Shown here in pieces: positions 9,578-16,985 of a DNA stretch of 40,427 nucleotides. The number at the start of each line of letters is the position of its first letter. Within the stretch, counting starts at the first letter, position 1. The DNA comes from Streptomyces alanosinicus (GTDB lineage: Bacteria; Actinomycetota; Actinomycetes; Streptomycetales; Streptomycetaceae): positions 1 to 40,427 of the forward strand of contig NZ_BMVG01000056.1 of the NCBI RefSeq assembly GCF_014650595.1, given 5' to 3'. The notes under the pieces are model-generated. The model had not been told where the DNA came from. It did not search any database and saw nothing but the letters and a program-made list of their open reading frames with translations. Both the position numbers and the translations under genes were made by a program.

Positions 9578-10753
9578 TCAGGTGTCGTTCCACTTGAAGA
9601 AGCGCAGCGTCAGCGCGGTCACCACGGCGGTGAAGGCGAGCATGCCGCCCATCGTCGGCAGCGCCTCCATCAGGCCGCCGCCTCGGCTGAGCACGGCCTC
9701 GCTGCCCGTCACGAGGTAGCGCAACGGCATCAGATACGAGACCCACTGGACCCAGTCCGGGGCGCTGTCCAGCGAGAAGAACGACCCGGACAGGAAGGAC
9801 ATCGGAAGCACCAGCAGCTGGGCGAGACCGCCGGCGGATTCCTCCGTCTTGGTGACCGAGCCGATGAGCAGGCCGAGCGACATCAGCGACAGCGTGCCGC
9901 ACATCACCAGCGGAACCACCAGCCACCAGGCGCCCGTGAGCGTCAGGCCGAAGTACGGCAACGTCGCCACCAGCAGGAACAGCGCCGTCTGCGTGAGCGC
10001 GATGACCATGCTCATCGCGATACGGGCGGCCACCACCTCCCAGGCCCGGATCGGCGACAACCGCATCCGCTGGAGGATCTTCTTGCGCCGCAGCGTCACC
10101 AGCGTCAGAGCGGTGCTGAACACCGCGCTGGAGGCGATGGCCCAGCCCATCAGACCCGGAGTCAGGTACTGGATGGGCTTGACCGACCGGTCCTCGACCT
10201 GACTGGCCTTCAGCGTGTAGGTGGCGGGCTTGCCGGTCGCGGCCAGGTTCGCCTGCTCCAGCATCGCGTTGAGCGCGGCACGGGCGGAGGCGCCCTTGAC
10301 ACCGTCGGCGGCGCTGTAGCGCAGCACCACGGTGCCGCCCTCCTGTTCGACCAGCGCGTCGTAGTCGCCCTTGCGCACCTTCTCCAGCGCGGTCGACTCG
10401 CTGCTCACCTTGGTGATGGTGGCCGCCTTGGTCAGCTGCTCCCGCTGGTCCTTGGTGAGCGAGTCCAGCACCTGCACCTCGCCGACCTGCGCCACCTTGA
10501 TGTGCGAAGTGCCGTCGCTCTTGAAGAGAGAGCCGAACAACAGCAGGAACAGGATCGGGAAGATCAGCAGGAAGAAGATCGTGCCCTTGTCGCGCACCAC
10601 GCTGAGGATCATCGCCCGGGACAGTTCACGGATCGGGCTGAGCCGCTCGTCCCCGGCTGTGCGCCGGCCGCCCGGACCGCCCTTCCCCGCGGGCTCCTTC
10701 CGGTCGGACGGGCCGGTTCGTGTGGTGGGCGCGGTGGTGTCCTCGATGCTCAC
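9578..10753 (-). CDS. ABC-2 type transporter permease
   Basis: A 391-residue membrane protein. A hydrophilic N-terminal tail of about 50 residues is followed by a first membrane span near 58-77 (TIFFLLIFPILFLLLFG), then an extracytoplasmic domain of roughly 125 residues. A cluster of five further spans begins at YLTPGLMGWAIASS and includes LLVLPMSFLSGSFFSL near the end. This is the ABC-2 (drug/polyketide exporter) layout. The GTG start at 10753 overlaps the stop of the ATPase gene by four bases (GTGA), so translation is probably coupled and the two form one transporter. Its likely role is export of the finished polyketide or self-resistance. A longer in-frame extension upstream exists but would overlap the ATPase deeply, so I reject it. 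Confidence 0.9.
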   Translation of the reverse strand: MSIEDTTAPTTRTGPSDRKEPAGKGGPGGRRTAGDERLSPIRELSRAMILSVVRDKGTIFFLLIFPILFLLLFGSLFKSDGTSHIKVAQVGEVQVLDSLTKDQREQLTKAATITKVSSESTALEKVRKGDYDALVEQEGGTVVLRYSAADGVKGASARAALNAMLEQANLAATGKPATYTLKASQVEDRSVKPIQYLTPGLMGWAIASSAVFSTALTLVTLRRKKILQRMRLSPIRAWEVVAARIAMSMVIALTQTALFLLVATLPYFGLTLTGAWWLVVPLVMCGTLSLMSLGLLIGSVTKTEESAGGLAQLLVLPMSFLSGSFFSLDSAPDWVQWVSYLMPLRYLVTGSEAVLSRGGGLMEALPTMGGMLAFTAVVTALTLRFFKWNDT

Positions 10754-11667
10754 GCGCGGTACTCCCGTCCGGTCAGCTGGAGGAAGACGTCCTCCAGAGT
10801 CGCTCCGCGTACCTCCAGGCCGCGCAGGGCCCCCTGGTCGGCCAGGATCGAGAGGACCGGCCCCGGCGTGTGGGTGGCCACCGTCAGCGAGACCTCGTCG
10901 TCCTCCACGATGGTGTTGTCCACCCCCGCGGACTCCAGCAGGCCCCGCAGCACGTCCGGTGCGACCAGCCCGGACTCCACGCTGACCCGCACCATGTCGT
11001 CCAGCTCGCGGATCAGGGCCGCCGGAGCGCCGGTCTTGAGCACCTTGCCGTGCTCCATGACCGACACCCGGTCGCAGAGGATCTCCGCCTCGTCCAGGTA
11101 GTGGGTGGTGAGGACCACGGTGCGGCCTTCCTGGTTGACGTCCCGCAGCAGGTCCCACAGATTCCGGCGGGCCTGCGGGTCCAGACCGGCGGTGGGCTCG
11201 TCCAGGAAGACGATCTCCGGATCGTGCACCAGGCCGCAGGCGATGGACAGCCGCTGTGCCTGCCCGCCGGAGAGCTTGTCGGCCGGCACGCTGCCGAAGT
11301 CGGTGAGGCCGACGCGCGCCAGCATCGCGTCGGCCTGCCGGGCGCCGAGCCGGTGGAAGGACGCGAACAGACGGATCGTCTCCCGCGTGGTCAGCTTGTC
11401 GAAGAACGACGACGCCTGGAACTGCACGCCGATCCTGGTCAGCAGCTCGTGGTTGCGCGGCCAGGGGCTCTTGCCGAACAGCTCGATCCGGCCCTCGTCG
11501 GGCTCCCGGACGCCCTCCAGAATCTCCAGAGTGGTCGTCTTGCCCGCGCCGTTGGGACCCAGGATGCCGTAGAACTCGCCCGCCTCGATGTGCAGCGAGA
11601 CCCCGTCGACGGCCTGGATGTCCCCGTACCGCTTGCGGACGCCGTCCGCGACGATCGCCGCCGTCAT
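10750..11667 (-). CDS. ABC transporter ATP-binding protein (DrrA-like drug exporter)
   Basis: A 305-residue ATPase. Walker A GPNGAGKT lies at 37-44, the Q-loop glutamine is in VQFQ around 81-84, signature LSGGQ at 132-136, Walker B EIVFLDE at 151-157, D-loop GLD follows, and the H-loop is His189. The C-terminal ~100 residues (LEDVFLQLTGREYRA) match the DrrA/NodI-like subgroup that pairs with ABC-2 permeases. I chose ATG at 11667, which follows AGGGCGGG; an upstream GTG at 11715 would add 16 residues without homology. It hydrolyses ATP at the inner face of the membrane to drive the permease encoded next. Confidence 0.93.
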   Translation of the reverse strand: MTAAIVADGVRKRYGDIQAVDGVSLHIEAGEFYGILGPNGAGKTTTLEILEGVREPDEGRIELFGKSPWPRNHELLTRIGVQFQASSFFDKLTTRETIRLFASFHRLGARQADAMLARVGLTDFGSVPADKLSGGQAQRLSIACGLVHDPEIVFLDEPTAGLDPQARRNLWDLLRDVNQEGRTVVLTTHYLDEAEILCDRVSVMEHGKVLKTGAPAALIRELDDMVRVSVESGLVAPDVLRGLLESAGVDNTIVEDDEVSLTVATHTPGPVLSILADQGALRGLEVRGATLEDVFLQLTGREYRA

Positions 11668-11929
11668 GACGTGCCCGCCCTGACCGTGCGGGGCCGCGTC
11701 CCGGCCCCGCCGCACATGAACTGAAGGTCCATCACTCGACTGCCGTCTCTCCGTGATCGGTTGGGGGATCGAGGTCCCGGCCAGGGGAGTCGGCCAGGCC
11801 TCGCGTCCGACCGCCGACAGCCGGCAACGGCCGAACAGTGACGGGCGCCTGGGGCGCTCTGCGGCGGTGCGGTAAGGAACCCCAGCCCAGCACAGGCGCC
11901 CGGGCGACGGCCAACAATGGCGCCGAAGA

Positions 11930-11945
11930 CTAGGGAATCGCCCGT
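11930..11945 (+). promoter_or_regulatory. Candidate PAS-LuxR (PimM-type) box, site C
   Basis: CTAGGGAATCGCCCGT agrees at 12 of 16 positions with the PimM-type consensus as I remember it (CTVGGGAWWTCCCBAG); the left half-site is perfect. It lies about 120 bp before the GT39 start. CTAG is a rare tetranucleotide in such genomes, and I noticed CTAGGG only here and twice at 16728-16791. Confidence 0.45.
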
Positions 11946-11980
11946 ACTCCGGTCCGCGAAATAGGGAAGGAGCCGGTCCA

Positions 11981-11999
11981 GTACGGTCGCCGACCGTAC
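11981..11999. promoter_or_regulatory. Perfect palindrome, candidate operator
   Basis: GTACGGTCGCCGACCGTAC is two 8-bp arms with a 3-bp centre, located 64 bp before the GT39 start. Size and symmetry fit a dimeric repressor such as a TetR-family protein. No regulator gene is in the window, so the assignment is inference. Confidence 0.5.
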
Positions 12000-12062
12000 G
12001 TTCACCCTCACCGATCCGCGTCTGTCCTTCGGGCGCGGACCCACAGGATCGAGGACGTCACG

Positions 12063-13646
12063 ATGCCCCCCACAGCCCGGGACGAGTCCGTGCGCCGCGA
12101 CGGCGGACACGACCGACCGGGAACCGGCCCCCACCTCCACACCTCCACCGCCCCAGGGGCGGACCCACCCCCGCCCCTGGCCCTGCTGCCGGTGGCATCG
12201 ATCGCCTGCGCCACCGCCGCCCTGCTGCTGCTCACCGCCGGTCGCTTCGGCTACTTCAGCGACGAGCTGTACTTTCTCGCCGCGGGCCGCCATCCCGCCT
12301 GGGGATACGCCGACCAGCCGCCGCTGCTGCCTCTGCTGGCCTACGCCCTCGACGCCGTCTCCCACGGCTCGCTGGTCTGGCTGCGCGCACCGGCCGCCGT
12401 CGTCACCGCACTCGGCGTGCTGACCGCCGCCCTGACGGCCCGTGAGCTGGGCGGCAGAAGAGCCGCCCAGGTGGCCACCGCCGGCGCGTACGCCGTCTCG
12501 CCGGTCATGGTGCAGATGGGCCACCTGCTCATCACCGCCACCCTGGACATCTTCCTCACGACGGTGAGCGCCTGGCTGCTGGTGCGCTGGGCGCGCACCC
12601 GACGCGACCGGCTGCTGCCCCTCCTCGGCCTGACGGCCGCGGTCTCCCTGCAGGTCAAGTACCTCAGCGTCGGCTTCTGGGCCGTGCTCCTCGTGGCCCT
12701 GCTCCTGGTGGGCCCCAGGGACCTGCTGCGCCGTCCCCTGCTGTGGGCGTCGGCGGCGGGAGCCCTGCTCACCGCGGTCCCGGGTCTGCTGTGGCAGGCC
12801 CGCAACGGCTGGCCCCAACTGGCCATGACCAAGGTCATCGCGCAGGAGGTCGCCGACGAGGAGGGCGGGCGGGCCATGTTCCTGCCCACGGTGCTCTCCG
12901 CCGCCGGGCTGGTGGGCGCCGTACTCCTCTGTTACGGGCTGTGGCGGCTGCTCGTCGCCCGAGAGGCCCGCCCCTACCGGTTCCTGGGACTGACCTTCGC
13001 CGGACTGTGCGCCTGCTACCTCGTCGTCCAGGGACGGCCCTACTACGTCTCCGGGCTCTTCGCCGTCCTGTGGGGCGCGGGCGCCACGGGACTTCAGCGG
13101 CTGCGCTCCACCCGCCCGCGCGCCTGGTCGACGGTCGTGGCGTATCTGGCGTCGGCGGCGTTGGCGGTCCAGGTCCTGCCGATCTACCCAGTCCACCGGC
13201 TGACCGAGCCCTCCTCGGACCGGCTGGCGAGAGAGAGCGTGGGCTGGCCCGACCTCGCCACATCGGTGGCCCGTGTCTACCGCGAACTGCCCGCCGACCG
13301 GCGCAGCCGGGCGCTGCTCATCACCGACCGTTACGACCAGGCGGGCGCGCTCGACCGGTTCGGCCCGGCACTCGGCCTGCCGAGGCCCTACAGCGGCCAC
13401 CGCGGCTACTGGTACCTGCGCCGCCCGGCCCACGACCAGGCGACCGTCGTCTTCGTCGGCGCCGACGCCCGCTATCTGCGGCAGTTCTTCACCAGTGTCC
13501 ACCGGCGCGGCACGGTGACCAACGCGGAGAAGGTGCACAACCTCAGCTGGGGCGCCCCCATCTGGATCTGCGAGGGCCTGCGCCGACCCTGGCACGCCAC
13601 GTGGCCCCGTTTGTCACACCTGAGCGCCGACTCGGCCAAGGAGTAG
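12063..13646 (+). CDS. GT39/PMT-type membrane glycosyltransferase
   Basis: A 527-residue polytopic membrane protein. A Pro/Thr-rich cytoplasmic tail of ~38 residues precedes membrane span 1 (about 40-59). The first external loop carries FGYFSDELYFLAAGRHP and GYADQPPLLP, the hallmark of the PMT_2/ArnT-like GT-C fold, with Asp67-Glu68 as the likely catalytic acidic pair. Several Leu/Val/Ala-rich spans follow (for example around LPLLGLTAAVSLQVKYLSVGFWAVLL). The C-terminal ~150 residues are soluble. Such enzymes transfer a sugar from a polyprenyl-phosphate donor on the outer face of the membrane. The ATG at 12063 follows GAGGA at a 7-base spacing. Between an exporter and PKS genes, it could glycosylate the exported product; a cell-envelope role is also possible. 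The sugar cannot be read from sequence. Confidence 0.85.
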   Translation: MPPTARDESVRRDGGHDRPGTGPHLHTSTAPGADPPPPLALLPVASIACATAALLLLTAGRFGYFSDELYFLAAGRHPAWGYADQPPLLPLLAYALDAVSHGSLVWLRAPAAVVTALGVLTAALTARELGGRRAAQVATAGAYAVSPVMVQMGHLLITATLDIFLTTVSAWLLVRWARTRRDRLLPLLGLTAAVSLQVKYLSVGFWAVLLVALLLVGPRDLLRRPLLWASAAGALLTAVPGLLWQARNGWPQLAMTKVIAQEVADEEGGRAMFLPTVLSAAGLVGAVLLCYGLWRLLVAREARPYRFLGLTFAGLCACYLVVQGRPYYVSGLFAVLWGAGATGLQRLRSTRPRAWSTVVAYLASAALAVQVLPIYPVHRLTEPSSDRLARESVGWPDLATSVARVYRELPADRRSRALLITDRYDQAGALDRFGPALGLPRPYSGHRGYWYLRRPAHDQATVVFVGADARYLRQFFTSVHRRGTVTNAEKVHNLSWGAPIWICEGLRRPWHATWPRLSHLSADSAKE

Positions 13647-13670
13647 GCCGGGCACCCCGCGTCAAGGAAG

Positions 13671-13715
13671 CAGGCTGCGGGCACCACCCCTGACAGGGAC
13701 GGCGCCCGCAGCCTG
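13671..13715. terminator. Hairpin terminator after GT39 gene
   Basis: CAGGCTGCGGGC at 13671-13682 pairs perfectly with GCCCGCAGCCTG at 13704-13715. The 21-base loop contains a further short CCCT/AGGG pairing. It begins 25 bp after the stop codon and precedes the tandem-repeat zone. Confidence 0.8.
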
Positions 13716-13724
13716 TGCGCGCGT

Positions 13725-14130
13725 GCGATCGAGTGACGGGGACGCGGCGCGATCGGCCCAGGGTGGCGGGGACGCGGGGCGATCGGCTTGAACCAACGGG
13801 TCTGCGTGCGGCCGGCCCGGGGGCGACGGGCACGCGTGCGGTGGGCCGAAGCAACCGGTCCGCGCGCGGCCGGTCCGGGGGCAACGAGTACGCGTGGGCT
13901 CGAAGCGACAGGTACGGGTGTGGCCGGCCCGGGGGCGACGGGTACGGACGCGACCGGTCTGGGGGACACGTGTACGGGCGTGACCGGCTTGAAGCAACGG
14001 GTACGGATGCGACCGGCCCGAGGGCGACTTGGTACGTGTGCGGTGGGCTCGAAGCGACGGGTCCGCGCGCGACCGGCCCGAGGGCGACGGGCACGTGCGC
14101 GGCCGGCCCGAGGGCGACGGGTCCGCGAAC
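13725..14130. repeat. Degenerate ~30-bp tandem repeat (about 13 copies)
   Basis: Units begin near 13749, 13779, 13808, 13838, 13866, 13891, 13920, 13950, 13980, 14009, 14040, 14069 and 14099, so the period is mostly 28-31 bp. The core is close to GCGACCGGCCCGAGGGCGAC followed by GGGTACG; a variant unit has GCGGTGGGCTCGAAGCGAC. Copies are diverged, not identical. The array fills the gap between convergent GT39 and P450 genes, and I find no gene in it; open frames across it merely reflect the ~10-codon period. Confidence 0.88.
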
Positions 14131-14160
14131 GGCGTGCCGTCGCCCCGCGGGCCGGTGCGA

Positions 14161-15375
14161 TCAGCCCCAGGTCACGGGCAGGGCGTACACGCCATAGTGC
14201 ATCGCCTTGTCACGCAGCGGGATGTCCTGCGGATCGGCCGCCAGTCGGAGGTCCGGGAAGCGGTCGAACAGCTTCTGGAAACCGATGCGCAGGGTCGCCC
14301 TGGCCAGATGCTGACCCAGGCACTGGTGAATGCCGAAACCGAACGCCATGTGCCGCCGGGAGGGACGGGTGACGTCGAACACCTCCGGGTCCTCGAACTG
14401 CTCCGGATCCCGGTTCGCGGCCGGCAACGACAGCACCACGGTCTGGCCGGCCTCGATGGTCCTGCCGCCGATCTCCACGTCCTCCAACGCCACCCGGCTC
14501 GCGCCCATGTGGGAGATCGTCAGATAGCGCAGCAGCTCCTCCACCGCCCGCTCCATCAGTTCCGGCTGCCTGCGGATCTTCTCCAACTGCTCCGGATGTT
14601 CCAGCAGCGCGAACGTGCCGAGACCCAGCATGTTCGGGGTGGTGTCCAGGGCACCGCCGATGGTGATCCAGGCGATGTTCGACAGCTCCTCCTCGGTCAG
14701 CTCACCGGTCTTCACCAGCTTGCCGAGCAGCTTGTCGTTGGGCTCGGCGAACAGGTCCTTGACGACCCGCGCCAGCGTCTGGTCGAGCGCCGTGTTGTGC
14801 TCGATGAACTCCTCGAGCGTGTAGTCGATCCGCATGATCGCCGAGAAGTGCTTGTCCAGTTCGGCGATGTCCTCCTCCGGCACGCCCATCACCGAGTGCA
14901 CCGACCGGTACACGACCTTCTGGACGAACGCCGGCAACAGGTCCACGGGCGGCTCCAGGCCGGCCATCTCCTCCAGTACGTCGTCGATGATCCCGGCCAG
15001 TGTCGGCTCGTACTCCTGGATCTTGCGGACCGTGAAGAAGCCCGTCAGCAGCCGCCGGTAGCGCGTGTGGTCCGGCGCGTCCATCCGTACGAAGGAACCC
15101 GGGCCCGACGGCTGCGGTTCGTATTTCTCCACCTCGAACGGCGGCGATGCCACCAGTGCCAGCAGCTCCGCGCGGTGGCTGAACCGCGGGTCGGTCATGA
15201 TGGCCCGCACATCCTCGTGCCGGGTGACCAGCCAGCCGTCGTCGCGGCCCGGCGCGATGTCGAACGCAACCGGGCTGATCGGATCTTCCTCGCGCAGCCG
15301 GCGGTACTCCGGGTCGGGATCGAAGGGGCAGGTGCGGTTGGTCGGTATCACTGGTGGTTTCGGCTCGTAGGCCAT
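14161..15375 (-). CDS. Cytochrome P450 (tailoring monooxygenase), second in operon
   Basis: A 404-residue soluble P450. Helix I reads GALDTTP at 241-247, where the usual AGxxTT has Gly replaced by Ala. The ExxR motif is in EELLR (279-283). The haem loop FGFGIHQCLG is at 345-354 with Cys352 as the iron ligand. It should hydroxylate or epoxidise the polyketide or a glycosylated form, using electrons from ferredoxin; no ferredoxin gene is in the window. I chose ATG at 15375 because GGAGGA (15379-15384) lies just before it; the longer frame adds 14 residues without P450 similarity. It starts 42 bp after the stop of the other P450 on the same strand, so they are probably co-transcribed. Confidence 0.94.
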   Translation of the reverse strand: MAYEPKPPVIPTNRTCPFDPDPEYRRLREEDPISPVAFDIAPGRDDGWLVTRHEDVRAIMTDPRFSHRAELLALVASPPFEVEKYEPQPSGPGSFVRMDAPDHTRYRRLLTGFFTVRKIQEYEPTLAGIIDDVLEEMAGLEPPVDLLPAFVQKVVYRSVHSVMGVPEEDIAELDKHFSAIMRIDYTLEEFIEHNTALDQTLARVVKDLFAEPNDKLLGKLVKTGELTEEELSNIAWITIGGALDTTPNMLGLGTFALLEHPEQLEKIRRQPELMERAVEELLRYLTISHMGASRVALEDVEIGGRTIEAGQTVVLSLPAANRDPEQFEDPEVFDVTRPSRRHMAFGFGIHQCLGQHLARATLRIGFQKLFDRFPDLRLAADPQDIPLRDKAMHYGVYALPVTWG

Positions 15376-15417
15376 GAATCCTCCGTCGGGTGGGTTTCGT
15401 CCGCCCGGGCGCGCCAC

Positions 15418-16626
15418 TCAGGCTCGCCGGACGGTGAGCGGCAGCTGCCGAAGACCGAAGACATTGACGCGGTTGTCGAAGTAGGACAGCGGGCTGTCGC
15501 GGTCGACCCGGATGTCGGCGAAGCGGTCGAGCATCAGATTGAGCGCGATCTGCCCCTCCATACGGGCCAGCGGGGCGCCCAGGCAGTAGTGGATGCCGTG
15601 CCCGAAGGCGAGCTGCTTGGCGTTGGGCCGGCCCGGCAGGAAGCGGTCCGGCTCGGGGAAGACCCGCTCGTCGCGGTTGGCGGACAACAGCCAGAGGTAC
15701 ACCATGGTGTTCTCCGGCACCTTCTCCCCGGCGATCTCCACGGGGGCCGTGGGCACCCGTTCGATCTTCAGGAACGGCGGCCGGCAGCGCAGCACCTCTT
15801 CGGTGAACGCCGTGATCTTCTCGCGGTCCGCACGCAACTCGCCGAGCAGACCCTCCTCCTGGTCCAGCGTCAGCAGCATGTTGCCCAGTAGTACGGCGGT
15901 GGTCACATGGCCGGCGAGCAGCAGCAGCGCGGCGAAGCTCACCACGTCGTCGTCGTTCAGGCTCTCCCCGTCGACTTCGGCCCGCACCAGCAGGCTCATC
16001 AGGTCGTCGTGCTCGCGCGCCCGCCGCTCGGCAACGTGCTGCCGCAGATAGGCGTCCAGCTCCTGCACGGTCCTGCCCAGGACCTCGGCGCCCTCAGGGG
16101 TCTCCCAGTCCACGGTCAGCAGGCTGTCGGCCCACACCTGGAACAGCGGGCGGTCGGAGGGCGGCACACCGAGCATGGACGAGATCACGATGACCGGCAG
16201 CGGATTGGCGAACGCCTCGACCAGGTCGAATCGGTCGCTGCCGTCGAGGCCATCGAGCAGGTCGGTGGCCACCTCGGTGATCCGCGGGGTCAGCTCGTTG
16301 ATCATCTTCGCGGTGAAGACCTTGCTCACCAGCCGCCGCAGCTTGCCGTGCCGGGGCGGGTCCAGCAACAGCAGCGTGCCGCCCGGCGGTTGCCGTTCCC
16401 CGCCCGACAACCGGCTCACCGTGTCCGAGGAGAACCCCGCCGGGTCGGCGGTGATCCGCTGGACGTCCTCGTGGCGGAACACGTGGTAGCGGCCCGCCGG
16501 ATCGCGCCACACCGGCTGCTCGTCACGCATCCGTCGCAGCCAGGCCAGCAGCGTGGCGCCGCCGTCGAGACCCACCTCGGGCGGCGCGGACACCTCAGAG
16601 CCGACAGCAGCGGGCACCGCAGTCAT
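15418..16626 (-). CDS. Cytochrome P450 (tailoring monooxygenase), first in operon
   Basis: A 402-residue soluble P450. Helix I has AGHVTT at 238-243, E277 and R280 form ExxR, and FGHGIHYCLG at 341-350 carries the haem Cys348. AGHxTT helices are common in CYP107-like enzymes of macrolide clusters, so oxidation of the polyketide is likely; position and substrate are unknown. ATG at 16626 is preceded by GAGAGGGG on the minus strand. The longer open frame would run through the divergent promoter region. It is transcribed away from the giant PKS gene and shares its control region. It is clearly a different subfamily from the downstream P450 (different helix I, little identity outside motifs). Confidence 0.94.
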   Translation of the reverse strand: MTAVPAAVGSEVSAPPEVGLDGGATLLAWLRRMRDEQPVWRDPAGRYHVFRHEDVQRITADPAGFSSDTVSRLSGGERQPPGGTLLLLDPPRHGKLRRLVSKVFTAKMINELTPRITEVATDLLDGLDGSDRFDLVEAFANPLPVIVISSMLGVPPSDRPLFQVWADSLLTVDWETPEGAEVLGRTVQELDAYLRQHVAERRAREHDDLMSLLVRAEVDGESLNDDDVVSFAALLLLAGHVTTAVLLGNMLLTLDQEEGLLGELRADREKITAFTEEVLRCRPPFLKIERVPTAPVEIAGEKVPENTMVYLWLLSANRDERVFPEPDRFLPGRPNAKQLAFGHGIHYCLGAPLARMEGQIALNLMLDRFADIRVDRDSPLSYFDNRVNVFGLRQLPLTVRRA

Positions 16627-16727
16627 CGGGAAACCCCTCTCGTAGGGCAGGCCGCCGTGGAGGCGGGCCGGGAGCGGCCCCAGCGCAGCACGCTCGCGGA
16701 AGGGAAGGCCAGAAAACCCGCGCGAAT

Positions 16728-16743
16728 CTAGGGATTTGCCGGT
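16728..16743 (+). promoter_or_regulatory. Candidate PAS-LuxR (PimM-type) box, site A
   Basis: CTAGGGATTTGCCGGT matches 13 of 16 positions of the remembered PimM-type consensus CTVGGGAWWTCCCBAG; the left half CTAGGGATTT is perfect. It is the best of the three such boxes in the window. Confidence 0.5.
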
Positions 16744-16764
16744 GCCGGGCGCCATGCGCCCGGC
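16744..16764. promoter_or_regulatory. Palindrome between the two LuxR-type boxes
   Basis: GCCGGGCGC at 16744-16752 and GCGCCCGGC at 16756-16764 form a perfect 9-bp inverted repeat around CAT. TTGCC at 16736-16740 and GGCAA at 16771-16775 add an outer pairing. It could be an operator or a hairpin in the divergent transcripts. Confidence 0.55.
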
Positions 16765-16775
16765 GCCTGGGGCAA

Positions 16776-16791
16776 CTAGGGGATTTTTCAG
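16776..16791 (+). promoter_or_regulatory. Candidate PAS-LuxR (PimM-type) box, site B
   Basis: CTAGGGGATTTTTCAG lies 48 bp from site A in the same orientation. It matches 12 of 16 consensus positions if aligned without a gap; one extra G suggests a weakened copy. Confidence 0.35.
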
Positions 16792-16902
16792 AGTCGGAGG
16801 TCAAGCGGCCATGGACGGCGGCGGGCGCCCCAGACTGGGCCGGGTTCGAGGTGTCAGAGGAGCCATGCCGAGCGCGTGGGCGTCCGAGCCTGAGGAGATC
16901 CG

Positions 16903-16985
16903 GTGTCGTCTACCGTTCCGAGCGCAGCGGGCCTGCCGCCGGTCATGTCCGCCGAGGTGCGCGACCCGAGCCAGGGGGCCGAGCT

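Larger units (their letters stand above)
11668..12062. promoter_or_regulatory. Divergent control region: ABC exporter (-) / GT39 (+)
   Basis: A 395-bp stretch without a convincing gene. It contains an imperfect GC hairpin at 11686-11714 in the exporter leader, a CTAGGGAAT box at 11930 and a perfect palindrome at 11981-11999. Translation of the glycosyltransferase is set by GAGGA at 12051-12055, seven bases before its ATG. I could not place -10/-35 elements with confidence. Confidence 0.6.
16627..16985. promoter_or_regulatory. Divergent control region: P450 operon (-) / giant PKS (+)
   Basis: A 359-bp region holding two CTAGGG-type boxes (16728, 16776), a perfect hairpin palindrome between them (16744-16764) and a 28-codon leader ORF (16903-16989). 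The PKS ribosome site is AGGGGG at 16973-16978, seven bases before its GTG. The boxes lie about 100-165 bp before the P450 start and 195-260 bp before the PKS start. Confidence 0.65.

Noticed and set aside
9485..11101. Plus-strand frame opposite the ABC transporter genes
   Set aside because: Low-complexity Arg/Gln/His-rich product; the minus-strand ABC genes carry all the recognised motifs.
13543..14094. Minus-strand open frame coding a Pro/Arg/Ser repeat protein across the minisatellite
   Set aside because: It is generated by the near-30-bp period, lacks a ribosome site and overlaps the 3' end of the glycosyltransferase.
13725..14130. CRISPR array
   Set aside because: Period is ~30 bp with no alternation of constant repeats and unique spacers; all parts of the unit drift together.
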